Source of the DNA: Elusimicrobiota bacterium
Lineage (GTDB): Bacteria > Elusimicrobiota > Elusimicrobia > FEN-1173
Assembly: GCA_016722575.1 (NCBI GenBank)
Contig: JADKIY010000001.1
Location: forward strand, 434,001 to 498,000
Direction of reading: 5' to 3'
DNA: 64,000 bases
Below, piece after piece: positions 17,801-25,600 of this stretch; positions within the stretch are counted from its first letter, which is position 1, and each line of letters opens with the position of its first letter. Under the pieces are notes generated by a model. The model was given only the letters and a program-made list of their open reading frames with translations, ran no database searches and had not been told where the DNA came from. Position numbers and translations under genes: made by a program.

Positions 17801-18240
17801 GGCTTCCAGAAAAAACCGCCGAGGTCCTTCGGGACGGTTGGTATGTGACCGGCGACATCGCCGCCGTGGACGAAGACGGTTTTGTCGAAATCACCGATCG
17901 GTTGTCCCGTTTTTCCAAGATCGGCGGCGAAATGGTCCCCCACATGCTGGTGGAGCGCCGACTCTGGGAATTGTCCGGGGAGCCCGAAGCTCAATTCCTC
18001 GTGCTGTCGGCGCCGGACGAGAAAAAAGGGGAAAAACTCGTGGTGCTCTGTTTCAACGTCGCCCAGGACATCGACGCTCTGGTGGCCAAGCTGGCCGTGG
18101 CCGACATGCCCAAGTTGTGGATTCCCGACCGCCGTTGTTTCTACAAAATCGACGCCTGGCCCACGCTCGCCTCCGGCAAGGTCGACATGGTGGCGGCCCG
18201 AAAAATCGCCCAAACCCTCCTGGACGCCTCGCCCAAGTAA
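14821..18240 (+). CDS. aas: LplT-PlsC-acyl-ACP synthetase fusion (Aas-type lysophospholipid salvage)
   Basis: It has 1139 residues in three parts. Residues 1-400 are a 12-helix major-facilitator transporter like lysophospholipid flippase LplT (FFETLNDSAFKTLVTFWAL). Residues about 420-620 are a PlsC-type acyltransferase with NHLSYAD (HX4D) and FAEGAISR. Residues about 640-1139 are an AMP-forming acyl-ACP/CoA synthetase with TSGSTGQPKG, GYGTTELSP and GWYVTGD. Together they would import lysophospholipids and reacylate them with an activated fatty acid. E. coli encodes LplT and Aas as separate adjacent genes; the fused form is known elsewhere. The GTG start overlaps the previous stop. It is the last gene of the TetR-linked operon. 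Confidence 0.9.
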   Translation: MNRPLPLLLRHRGFRALTLAQFFETLNDSAFKTLVTFWALARFGVEQGGRGAALVSGLFILPFLLFSTYAGRLADARPKRSVAIAMKVYEIAIMALGWWALWANSFAGLLVVVFLSGLHSTFFGPAKYGLLPEILEPRDLSNGNGIVQLTSFLAIIAGTPLAARLMKNGDAVAGPAGGIFMAIALAGFLASLMITRTPAAGVQGPADWNPARRFWRDMSEVRKDRPLYLSVLGGGYFWLVGTLIFIGLPVYAKTQLGGDEALIGRLMTVLSLGIALGSGLAGKLSGNTVELGLVPLGALGLGLAALDLAFAAPNLHRVMWDLALLGAAGGFFIVPLNALLQSRSPRDRRGTMVATANIVSFLGIGGASLVYFLLTDPLTLGLTPARAWFVVALGALGATVYVFSLLAPAVIRFVAWVLTHTGYRVTTLGAENIPARGGALLVSNHLSYADPFLMTAAVPRRVRFMMMRPLYNYRPLTWFFKLMGAIPIAGNDGPKKFMASIEQARQALRDGHIVCIFAEGAISRLAQLLGFRKGLEAIAKDLDVPIVPVHLDRVWGSVFSFERGKFIWKMPRQIPYPVTVSFGSALPSSARAERVRQEVLELASRAFDQRLAGLRPLHQYFFRLARRQWTFPAVSDSTGLRLGYGRLMTAATFLAGKLDALLPPEKNVGILLPPGVPGILTNLALLFAGRVPVNLNYSLGRPVVDRICRDAGVSRVITARKMLEALKWGEEPRAVFLEDLPRPSKLRGLFLFAALRALPARWAERWWLPKSDATMDDVAALLFTSGSTGQPKGVTLTHKNVHANIQGLQETYQLTPKDKILGVLPFFHSFGFTGTMWLPILTGAQAAYHRSPLEPLAIKKLIKEEKATVLLATPTFLQMWVKKFAREDLATLRFALTGAEKLPLAFAKDFQETLGVPLLEGYGTTELSPAACVSVLDVHHQTEHQIGHKPGKVGRPLPGVSVRIVDPETGAPVPDGRPGLLLVKGPNVMKGYWGLPEKTAEVLRDGWYVTGDIAAVDEDGFVEITDRLSRFSKIGGEMVPHMLVERRLWELSGEPEAQFLVLSAPDEKKGEKLVVLCFNVAQDIDALVAKLAVADMPKLWIPDRRCFYKIDAWPTLASGKVDMVAARKIAQTLLDASPK

Positions 18241-18342
18241 TGGACGGTTCCCGGGAGACCCGTTCCGGACCTCGAATTTACAATACAGTTGCACGCGTTT
18301 AATCCGATCCATCGCCGCCGATGGGGTAAAATAACGCCCATC

Positions 18343-21300
18343 GTGAAACGGTTCGACCCGACGTCCCATCCCCTCCTCTTGTCCGTCGCGGTCCTCGGAT
18401 TGCTCGGGACGGGTTTCGCCCGCGCCCGGGCCTTTTCCCGGGCGACCGGCGCGAGTCTCACGCCGACCTTTGGAAGACTGGCGGCCGGGGCCGTGGACAC
18501 CGCCGATGATTACGCGTATTTTGTCGCGCCCACCCGACCGGGCGCTTTGCTTCGAATTCGCCTTTCGGATTTCACCCGGGCGGGGGAATTGTTCCTCGGC
18601 CCCGATGAAATCGATTCCGGCTTTTTGGCCCTGGATCCCCTGGGGCGTTTCGCCTACACGGACGCCAACATCAATCCCGGCCGACTGGTGAAAATCTCCC
18701 TGAACACGTTTCAGCGCGTGGGCGCCCTGTCCCTGGCCACGGGCAAATGGCCCGACGCCGCCGCCCTGGACCCGGCCCGGGGCTGGTTGTGGACCACGGC
18801 CGTGAACGCCAACCAACGCCTGACCAAAGTCCGCCTGTCCGATTTTAGGGAGGCGTCTCCCGTCCTGGAAATCCCCGCCGGCAACAGCCTGGACACCATC
18901 GCCTACGACACCGCGACGGGCGTCGGTTACTTTGTGGAAACGGGCGCCGCGCCTCGGTTGGTCCAGGCCGATTTCCTGACCATGACACGGCTGGCGGAAC
19001 TTCCCCTTGCCGTCGACGAGGTCTTCCCCAAGGCCATCGTGCTGGACAGAGCCCGGGGGTTCCTTTATTTGTCGGGCACGGGATCCAACGACAACCGGGT
19101 TCTGCGGGTTCGATTGAATCCCTTGGAGCGCGTCGACGTCCTCGCCCTCCCCCAGGCGGGCGGCAACGTGACGGGCGGGGTCCTGGATCCCAACGGGACC
19201 TTCGCCTACTTCGCCGTGAACGCCGGCGGACGGGGACACATCGACCGGGTGGACCTGGGCGCTTTTGTCTCCTCCGGCGTCCTTTCGACGGCGGCCGGGG
19301 AACAGGCCCGGGCGTTGACTCTGGATCCGCGCTCGCGAACGATTTATTTTGTCTGCCGGGACCAACCGGCCGCCGTCACCAAGGTGGATTTGGCTTCCTT
19401 CGCTCGCGGGCCCACCTTGTCCTACGACTGGGGCGAAAGTTTTCCCGGGGCGATTTTCAAGGACGCCGGGGGATTCGCTTATTTCGGCACGGACACCGTG
19501 CCCGCCAAGGCCGTTCGGGTTCAAATGTCGAATTTGGCGGTCTCGACCCGGGCCCTCCCGTCGCCCGCGGGATTCAATCTGGGGATGAAGACCGGATTCG
19601 CCGACCCCAACGGCCTTTTCGTGTATTTTGTGTCCCACGGACTGCCGACCCGGATTCACCGGGTCCGAACCTCCGATTTCGGATGGGATCAATCCCTCGA
19701 TTTGTCCAACGCGATGTCCGACCCCAATCTCGTTTGGAGCAGCGCCGTCGATCCGGGCACGCGCCGGGCGTTCATCGCTTCGTCGGGCGCGTCGCCGCCC
19801 CGAATCGGCGTCATCGGCTTAAACGGGTTTTCTCTGGAATCCACGTTGACCTTGCCCACGGAATTCAACGCGATGCGCGCAGGCGCGGCGGACGGGGCCA
19901 ACGGGTTTGTGTATTTCGCCGCGGGGAACGCTCTCGCCCGGATCCACGCCGCCTCCCTCAGCGTCACGACGGCGGCCGTTCGGTCCCCGTCGGGTTTCCC
20001 GGCGACGGCCCTGGCGGTGGACGGCGCCGGGTTCGCCTACTACGGCGGAGGCCAAACCATCACGAAGGTTCGGCTGTCCGACTTCACCGAGGTGGACCGC
20101 ATCACCCATCCCGGCCTTTCCCCCCAATCCATTGAAAGCCTGGCCGTCGACGCCGGCAACAACGCCGGTTACGCCGGCACCTACGGCTCCCCCGCCGTCG
20201 TCCTGAAATTTCACTTGTCGCCCCTGGAATGGGCGGACGCGGCCGGAATGAAGCCCCCGGAATCCTGGTTGTCGAGCGTCGTCATTGACACGGCGACCCA
20301 GAAAGCTTTTTTCACGGACCACGGCGCTCGGGCCGGGATCGTGAAGATCAATTTGTCCGTTCCCGCCGCCGCGCCCGCCGTTCCGGGCGGTCCGGTGGTG
20401 TCCCTGGCCACGAGTCGAACCCTTCGGGTCCGGTGCGACGATGTTTCGGACGCCGAGCGTTTTGAATTCTACGCCTCCACCGATTCCGGCGCGGCCCCCG
20501 CTTTCGGAGCGACGATGTCGGATTCCGAAACAACCATCGGGGTTTTAACCGGGCTTTCCCCGCGCACGACCTATTTCCTCCACGCGCGGGCCTGCAATTC
20601 CATCGGGTGCTCGGGGTACACCGCTTTCGGTCCCGCGTCCACCACGGCCGGGGCGCCCGCGGGCGGGCAAATCCTTTCGGCCCAATTGAGGGCCTTGGCG
20701 GCCCAATGGACGCCCGCCGTCGGCGCGGGGCTGTACACGCTGGCGGCCTCCACCCGCCCCGCGCCGCCGGGCTCGACGGCGCCGACCGCCCCCGTGGTCG
20801 TGACCTCCGGGTCGGTCCAGGGGTTGACGCTCAACACCCGTTACTATCTGTTCGTGAACTCCTGCGAGAGCGGGGCCTGTTCGGATTGGACGGCCCTCGG
20901 TTCCTCCGCCACCCTGGCGAACCCGCCGGCCGAGTTGACCGTGAAGGGCGTCGGCCCAGGCGCCGTTCGTTTTCACCTGGGGTCCAACGGCAATCCCGCG
21001 GGCACCGTGTACGTCCTCGAACGGGCGCCCGCGGCCGCGGGGCCCTTTGCGCCGGTCCTTCGAACCACCGCGCTGGATCCCACGGTGACCGGATTGTCGG
21101 ACCGGACCGCCTACGCTTTCCGGGCCCGGGCGGAAAATCTGGACGGCGTGCCGACGGCTTACACCGCCGCCGCGCTCGCGACGACCGAGGCCGGTCCGCC
21201 CCGGGCCTTCCCCAACCCCGCGGGCGCCTTGGGAAACCTCATGACGTTGGCGGGTTTCCGGCCCGACGCTTCCGTTCACGTTTTTCGGTTGAATGGCGAG

Positions 21301-21453
21301 CGGGTTCGGGCGTTGACGGCCGACGCCACCGGCGCGGCGCTTTGGGATTTGACGTCGGCCAACGGGGACCCGTTGGCGAGCGGGGTTTATCTGGTGGTCG
21401 GCCCGGCCGCCAACGGCGAACGTCGCCTTGTCAAAGCGGCGATTCAGCGTTAA
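18343..21453 (+). CDS. Secreted 14-repeat beta-propeller/Fn3 protein with FlgD-like C-terminal sorting domain
   Basis: It has 1036 residues. A GTG start is chosen because it gives a proper signal peptide (LLLSVAVLGLLGTGFARA); an ATG 54 nt upstream would bury it. Residues about 45-675 hold 14 repeats of some 45 residues with the pattern [AVI]YF...VxRVxLSDF, enough for two seven-bladed propellers. Three fibronectin-III-like units follow (about 680-950; STDSGAAP, LSPRTTYFLHARACN). The last 85 residues (RAFPNPAGALG... LASGVYLVV... KAAIQR) match the C-terminal domain of the esterase at 2265. It is probably exported and surface-attached through the adjacent PorV-like system. The ligand is unknown. 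Confidence 0.75.
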   Translation: MKRFDPTSHPLLLSVAVLGLLGTGFARARAFSRATGASLTPTFGRLAAGAVDTADDYAYFVAPTRPGALLRIRLSDFTRAGELFLGPDEIDSGFLALDPLGRFAYTDANINPGRLVKISLNTFQRVGALSLATGKWPDAAALDPARGWLWTTAVNANQRLTKVRLSDFREASPVLEIPAGNSLDTIAYDTATGVGYFVETGAAPRLVQADFLTMTRLAELPLAVDEVFPKAIVLDRARGFLYLSGTGSNDNRVLRVRLNPLERVDVLALPQAGGNVTGGVLDPNGTFAYFAVNAGGRGHIDRVDLGAFVSSGVLSTAAGEQARALTLDPRSRTIYFVCRDQPAAVTKVDLASFARGPTLSYDWGESFPGAIFKDAGGFAYFGTDTVPAKAVRVQMSNLAVSTRALPSPAGFNLGMKTGFADPNGLFVYFVSHGLPTRIHRVRTSDFGWDQSLDLSNAMSDPNLVWSSAVDPGTRRAFIASSGASPPRIGVIGLNGFSLESTLTLPTEFNAMRAGAADGANGFVYFAAGNALARIHAASLSVTTAAVRSPSGFPATALAVDGAGFAYYGGGQTITKVRLSDFTEVDRITHPGLSPQSIESLAVDAGNNAGYAGTYGSPAVVLKFHLSPLEWADAAGMKPPESWLSSVVIDTATQKAFFTDHGARAGIVKINLSVPAAAPAVPGGPVVSLATSRTLRVRCDDVSDAERFEFYASTDSGAAPAFGATMSDSETTIGVLTGLSPRTTYFLHARACNSIGCSGYTAFGPASTTAGAPAGGQILSAQLRALAAQWTPAVGAGLYTLAASTRPAPPGSTAPTAPVVVTSGSVQGLTLNTRYYLFVNSCESGACSDWTALGSSATLANPPAELTVKGVGPGAVRFHLGSNGNPAGTVYVLERAPAAAGPFAPVLRTTALDPTVTGLSDRTAYAFRARAENLDGVPTAYTAAALATTEAGPPRAFPNPAGALGNLMTLAGFRPDASVHVFRLNGERVRALTADATGAALWDLTSANGDPLASGVYLVVGPAANGERRLVKAAIQR

Positions 21454-21463
21454 ACTGGGGGAT

Positions 21464-22384
21464 ATGCGCGCGACCCGAAAAACCATTCAGAAAGCCGCTC
21501 TCGTGCTGGCCGTGGGCTTTGCGTCGATGCCGGGCCGGGCGGCGTCGGTCTCGGCGGATTTCCTCCGTTTGGGAAACGGCGCCCGGGCGGCCGCCCTGGG
21601 GAACGCCTCCACGGCCCTCGTGAACGACGCCACCGCCATCGCCTGGAACCCGGCCGCCTTGACCCGCTTGAAAACGAAAACCGCCACCCTCATGCACGCC
21701 AGCTATTTGGATTCGGCCTACACCTATCAGTTCGCCGCCTACGGGCAATCGGTGGGCGAATCCCTGGGGATCGGCGTCGGCGTTCAATATCTATCCGTCG
21801 GGGCCCTGCCCCAAACCGATTTGACCGGAACCGAAATCGGGTCCTTTTCGCCGAACGACCTGGCGGTCTCGGTGGGGGGGGCGTTGGATTTCGGCGGAAA
21901 TTCCGTCGGCCTGACGGCCAAGTGGATTCGAAGCGAAATCGTCAATTCCGCCCAAACCGTGGCGGGCGACGTCGGCGTTTTATCGGCGCCGCTCTGGGAC
22001 AACCGCCTTCGCCTTGGCCTGGTGGCCGCGAACTTGGGCGGGGGATTGAAATACGATCGGGAAAAAAGCGATTTGCCCCTGGTGTTTCGAGCGGGCGCGG
22101 CTCTCCGGGTCAAAACGGCCTGGACCCTGACCGTCGACGCCGAAAAACCCAAAACCGGAGACAGCGTCTTCGGCGGCGGCTCCGAATACCGCTGGAACGT
22201 CGGTCCCCATTGGACGTTGACCGGCCGCCTGGGCTACAGCAACCGGGCCCAGGACATCCAGGGAGTCACCGGCGTGAGCGGCGGCCTCGGCGTCCTCTAC
22301 AAAAAAATTCAAATCGACTACGCCCTCGTGCCCTACGGGGACGTGGGCCTCACCCACCTCGTTTCCCTCACCACGTATTTCTAA
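21464..22384 (+). CDS. PorV/PorQ-family outer-membrane beta-barrel protein
   Basis: It has 306 residues with a signal peptide (AALVLAVGFASMPGRAAS). The mature start SADFLRLGNGARAAALGNA...ALVNDATAIAWNPAAL is the classic FadL-like PorV/PorQ opening. Alternating beta-strands follow, and the protein ends in a C-terminal aromatic (TTYF), as for barrels. In type IX secretion, PorV shuttles proteins with C-terminal signals to the surface attachment machinery. Here it sits 10 nt after a gene whose product has such a C-terminal domain. The ATG at 21464 follows CTGGGGGAT; an in-frame ATG 36 nt upstream overlaps the previous gene and is less likely. Confidence 0.83.
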   Translation: MRATRKTIQKAALVLAVGFASMPGRAASVSADFLRLGNGARAAALGNASTALVNDATAIAWNPAALTRLKTKTATLMHASYLDSAYTYQFAAYGQSVGESLGIGVGVQYLSVGALPQTDLTGTEIGSFSPNDLAVSVGGALDFGGNSVGLTAKWIRSEIVNSAQTVAGDVGVLSAPLWDNRLRLGLVAANLGGGLKYDREKSDLPLVFRAGAALRVKTAWTLTVDAEKPKTGDSVFGGGSEYRWNVGPHWTLTGRLGYSNRAQDIQGVTGVSGGLGVLYKKIQIDYALVPYGDVGLTHLVSLTTYF

Positions 22385-22407
22385 ATCGCGCGTTCGCGCG
22401 TAAATTT
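22383..22407 (+). terminator. Possible hairpin terminator after the PorV-like gene
   Basis: AAATCGCGCG (22383-22392), a 2-nt loop, CGCGCG and, after a short bulge, ATTT. A strong GC stem lies directly on the stop codon, but no U tract follows, so terminator activity is uncertain. Confidence 0.3.
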
Positions 22408-22410
22408 CCC

Positions 22411-22439
22411 TTGTGAAATAACCCGTCGTGGGATACCCT
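22411..22439 (+). promoter_or_regulatory. Promoter of the ATP-grasp gene
   Basis: TTGTGA (22411-22416), a 17-nt spacer and TACCCT (22434-22439). The -10 box ends 9 nt before the ATG at 22449, so the expected leader is only a few nucleotides long. Confidence 0.42.
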
Positions 22440-22448
22440 CTAGGGGAG

Positions 22449-23777
22449 ATGGGATCCGAAAAAGACAACAATTCGAAATTAACCAACGGCGACGGGTCTC
22501 CCCGACGGATTCTGGTCGTTTCCCGGGTGGGCTGCGTGGGCGACCTTTGCCGCCAGCTTCAAATCGAAGGGCACCACGTCCGCTACTTCATCGAAAGCAA
22601 GGGCGACAAGGACGTCTCCGACGGGTTCGTCGAAAAGACCGACGATTGGAAGGCCCTTCGCGCCTGGGCCGACCTGGTGATTTTTGACGACTCGGATTTC
22701 GGCCGGGACGCGGAAGCCCTGCGCCGGGACGGCAAACCGGTGGTCGGCGGCACGGTCTACACCGACCGACTGGAGGACGACCGGGATTTCGGCCAGCAGG
22801 AAATGAAAGCCGCCGGCATGACCATCCTCCCCAACTGGACCTTCACCTCCTTTGAAGAGGCCGTGGCCTTCGTCAAAAAAAACCCCGACCGCTATGTCGT
22901 CAAACCCTCCGGCAGCGCCCAGAACGAAAAAGTCCTTTCCTACGTGGGCCAGGAGGAGGACGGCCAGGACGTCGTCGCGATATTGGAGCGCTACAAAAAG
23001 GGATGGGCGCGCCAAATCCGTTCGTTCCAGGTGCAAAAATTCGCCGCGGGGGTCGAGGTGGCCATCGGGGCGTATTTCAACGGGAAGGAATTCCTGCCCC
23101 CCGCCTGCGTCAATTTCGAGCACAAGAAAATGTTCAACGAGGACATCGGCCCGGCCACCGGCGAAATGGGCACTTCGATGTTCTGGATGACCGAGAGCGT
23201 TTTGTACCGCGAGACCATCGCCAAAATGGCCTCCCGTTTGGCCGCGGTGGGGTTCGTCGGCTATTTCGACATCAACTGCATTGCCACGCCCCGCGCGATC
23301 TACCCCCTGGAATGCACCCCGCGTTTCGGCTATCCGACGCTCAGCATTCAAATGGAGGGGGTGACCAGCCGCTGGGGGGACTTGTTTTACGGCCTCGCGA
23401 CGGGTCAAACGCCGACCCTCAAGACGAAAAAAGGGTATCAGGTCGGGGTCGTGATCGCGGTGCCGCCCTTCCCTTTTGAAGACGCCACGGCCTTTCGGAA
23501 ATACTCCGAGGGCGCGGTGGTCATTTTCAAGAAGCCGGCCACCGAGGGCATTTACCCGGGGGACATCAAGCTGGTGGACGGGGACTGGGTGTTGGCCGGC
23601 CAGTCGGGGTACGCCCTGGTGGCGACGGGCTCCGGGTCCACCATGGACGAGGCGTCCCGGGAGGCTTACGGGCGGGTCAAAAACGTCATCATTCCGAACA
23701 TGTTTTACCGTACCGACATCGGGGAGCGCTGGCGCCGGGACGGCGACTTACTTCGGACCTGGGGCTATCTCCGGTAA
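22449..23777 (+). CDS. ATP-grasp enzyme, PurD (phosphoribosylamine-glycine ligase)-like
   Basis: It has 442 residues. A Rossmann-like N-terminal domain (RRILVVSRVGCVGDLCRQLQ) is followed by an ATP-grasp core: DRYVVKPSGSAQNEKVLSY nucleotide-binding strand, FQVQKFAAGVEVAIGAYF and FFDIN-type metal ligands (GYFDINCIA, LECTPRFGYPT). The closest recognisable relatives are the GARS/PurD-like carboxylate-amine ligases. The neighbourhood has no other purine gene, so another carboxylate-amine ligation is possible. The start is ambiguous: ATG 22449 has AGGGGAG immediately before it, and a GTG lies 21 nt upstream. Its 3' end overlaps the convergent DUF922-like gene by 30 nt. Confidence 0.7.
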   Translation: MGSEKDNNSKLTNGDGSPRRILVVSRVGCVGDLCRQLQIEGHHVRYFIESKGDKDVSDGFVEKTDDWKALRAWADLVIFDDSDFGRDAEALRRDGKPVVGGTVYTDRLEDDRDFGQQEMKAAGMTILPNWTFTSFEEAVAFVKKNPDRYVVKPSGSAQNEKVLSYVGQEEDGQDVVAILERYKKGWARQIRSFQVQKFAAGVEVAIGAYFNGKEFLPPACVNFEHKKMFNEDIGPATGEMGTSMFWMTESVLYRETIAKMASRLAAVGFVGYFDINCIATPRAIYPLECTPRFGYPTLSIQMEGVTSRWGDLFYGLATGQTPTLKTKKGYQVGVVIAVPPFPFEDATAFRKYSEGAVVIFKKPATEGIYPGDIKLVDGDWVLAGQSGYALVATGSGSTMDEASREAYGRVKNVIIPNMFYRTDIGERWRRDGDLLRTWGYLR

Positions 23778-24323
23778 CGTCGGTCCGGTGGAAAGAAACA
23801 CGTGGGTGTTGTCCCATTCCGCGTGGAGCCGGCGGACGGCCGCCACTTCCTCCCGAAACCGGACTTTGAGCCGCCGCTCCGCTTCCCGCGTGGTCACTCC
23901 CCGAACCCGAAACCCCGATAAAACCGTTTGAATGCGCCGGGCCTCCCGGTCGTTGATGCCCACGTGGACCGCTTCGTGTTCCCTCAGTTTGGCCGTGGGC
24001 TCGACGTGAAATTCGGGCCGGCTGACCGCCGTCACCGCCAGCCGCCGCACCCGGACGGCGTCGCCCGCCCGCTCCAGGGCGTAGCTCAAGTGGAAGGTCC
24101 CCCCGGTTTCCGCTTGCACCGCGCCGCGGGCCGGCGCGTCGACCGGTGCCGGGGCGAGAGATTCGGTCGACAGTCGGACGGAGCCGAAGGGCCAGGCGAG
24201 GGTGGCTTGGTCGCCGCCCTGGGTGAGGCTGGCGGAGGAGGCCCGGGGAATCCGCAGTCCGTCCTCCGCCCGGGCGGCGGGGCCGAGAGTCAGAAGGAGC
24301 AAGAACGCCCCGATTCGTTTCAC
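23748..24323 (-). CDS. Exported DUF922-like protein (putative metal-dependent protease)
   Basis: It has 191 residues and starts at GTG. The signal peptide is RIGAFLLLLTLGPAARA. The C-terminal half contains REHEAVHVGINDREARRI, an HExxH-like stretch as in DUF922 predicted zinc proteases. The second His stands where HEAVH provides the ExxH pair, so catalytic competence is uncertain. TAGAAT ends 6 nt before the GTG on the minus strand, suggesting a leaderless mRNA. The gene is convergent with, and overlaps, the ATP-grasp gene. The family assignment is moderate; export is well supported. Confidence 0.55.
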   Translation of the reverse strand: MKRIGAFLLLLTLGPAARAEDGLRIPRASSASLTQGGDQATLAWPFGSVRLSTESLAPAPVDAPARGAVQAETGGTFHLSYALERAGDAVRVRRLAVTAVSRPEFHVEPTAKLREHEAVHVGINDREARRIQTVLSGFRVRGVTTREAERRLKVRFREEVAAVRRLHAEWDNTHVFLSTGPTLPEIAPGPK

Positions 24324-24362
24324 GCCCGGATTCTATAAAAACCGATCCATCCCCGCGGGCCG

Positions 24363-24391
24363 TTGACAGACACGCCCGGATGCCCTACCCT
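24363..24391 (+). promoter_or_regulatory. Promoter of the RMD1/DUF155-like gene
   Basis: TTGACA (24363-24368), a 17-nt spacer and TACCCT (24386-24391). The ATG follows 17 nt later with GGCGAGGA as Shine-Dalgarno. Confidence 0.5.
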
Positions 24392-24408
24392 TGAAGGCGA
24401 GGACTTCC

Positions 24409-25479
24409 ATGAAGACCACCGTGCACATCCTGATCCCCTTTGACCTGGGGCTGGAGTTGGATTTTATCGGCCCCGACGCCACTGCCGTGGCCAAGGAAAT
24501 ATCCAGCCACCCCATCCGCGACCTCGCCTTTGAGGGTCGCCGTTTCGCCGACATCCGGCTCACCGCCCAGATTTACAAATTCGGGGTCGGACTATTGGGC
24601 CTATCCTTCGCCGCGGAAGGAGAATTGGATTTCTTCGCTTCGCTCTCCTGCCGGACCGAGGCCCTTCACGTGGAAGGTTCCCCGATCATCCCCTGGGCGA
24701 AAACCCTGGTGGACGGGGTGATCGCCAGCGCCCGGCGTTTCGCCAGCCACACCTACAACCGCCGGCTGGAAGACGTCGATCCCTTCCCCATTTTTGTTTT
24801 CAACAAAGGCGGGGTGACCGACGCGACCGAGTTCGTGGCCACCCACGAGAAGGCGTTGACCGGCATCGTGTCGGGCGAGCCCAATTACGACGCCTTGTCG
24901 GACTTCGTGTTGTCCCAGGAGAAGATCCGGAATTTCGGCTATTACGAAAACGAGTTGATCCTCATCAAGCGTTTCGGCGCGGTCGTGTCCTCGGAGGAGT
25001 CGGGCACCATTGTCGAGCTCATCCGGCTGGCCTATTCGCTTTATTGGAGCCTGCGGGCGTACAATTTCTTTTTGGAAAAGGAGATCGACCAGGCCCAGGG
25101 GCTTTTGGCCGATTTGCCGCCTTATTACAAATTTTGGGCCATGCCCTCCCGCTACCAGACGTTTTCTCGGGAAGCCATGGACTTCGTCCGCGACAAGCTG
25201 GCCATCGTCGACAGCCTTCACAACGTTCAAGCCAACATCCCCCGCATCGATTCGGATTGGCATCTGCGGACCATTTACAAGAACGTGGAGAAGGAATTCG
25301 ACATCGACGATTTGTCCAAAGCGGTGGACACCAAGCTGGAACGGATCGAACAGTCTTACAATTCCGCGCGGGATTTCATTTCCACCAATTTTTTCATCGC
25401 CGTGGAAATTGTTCTCATCCTTTCCCTCGTTTGGATGATGTTCGACACCGTTCTCCTCTTTATCATCGCCCACAAATAA
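24409..25479 (+). CDS. RMD1/DUF155-like protein with C-terminal membrane anchor
   Basis: It has 356 residues. The N-terminal alpha/beta part starts TVHILIPFDLGLELD. A long helical region follows (about 190-320, QEKIRNFGYYENELILIKRF), and one membrane segment lies near the C-terminus (FFIAVEIVLILSLVWMMF) after a helical stretch KLERIEQSYNSARDF. This layout matches the RMD1/YagE (DUF155) family, which in eukaryotes includes mitochondrial RMND1; the bacterial role is unknown. The ATG at 24409 is preferred over an upstream in-frame ATG because GGCGAGGA and a promoter are well placed. It stands alone and is followed by ndk with its own promoter. Confidence 0.6.
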   Translation: MKTTVHILIPFDLGLELDFIGPDATAVAKEISSHPIRDLAFEGRRFADIRLTAQIYKFGVGLLGLSFAAEGELDFFASLSCRTEALHVEGSPIIPWAKTLVDGVIASARRFASHTYNRRLEDVDPFPIFVFNKGGVTDATEFVATHEKALTGIVSGEPNYDALSDFVLSQEKIRNFGYYENELILIKRFGAVVSSEESGTIVELIRLAYSLYWSLRAYNFFLEKEIDQAQGLLADLPPYYKFWAMPSRYQTFSREAMDFVRDKLAIVDSLHNVQANIPRIDSDWHLRTIYKNVEKEFDIDDLSKAVDTKLERIEQSYNSARDFISTNFFIAVEIVLILSLVWMMFDTVLLFIIAHK

Positions 25480-25486
25480 GGACGGT

Positions 25487-25516
25487 TTGACACCGCCGGA
25501 GGGCCTGTGGTATCCT
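25487..25516 (+). promoter_or_regulatory. ndk promoter
   Basis: TTGACA (25487-25492), an 18-nt spacer and TATCCT (25511-25516), starting 7 nt after the stop of the preceding gene. It leaves a leader of roughly 80 nt before the ndk ATG. Confidence 0.58.
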
Positions 25517-25600
25517 CCCTTCACGGGCCCGTCCGGAGCCCCCGCCATCGAACGCGCGGGGCCGGAGGCGGGGCCGTTGATTTTGGGGAGGAAACCGTAC

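Noticed and set aside
15940..19692. 1250-codon open frame on the minus strand opposite the Aas fusion and propeller genes
   Set aside because: It is a by-product of strong third-position GC bias. It runs antisense through two convincing genes, its product is low-complexity Gly/Arg/Gln-rich, and no domain is visible.
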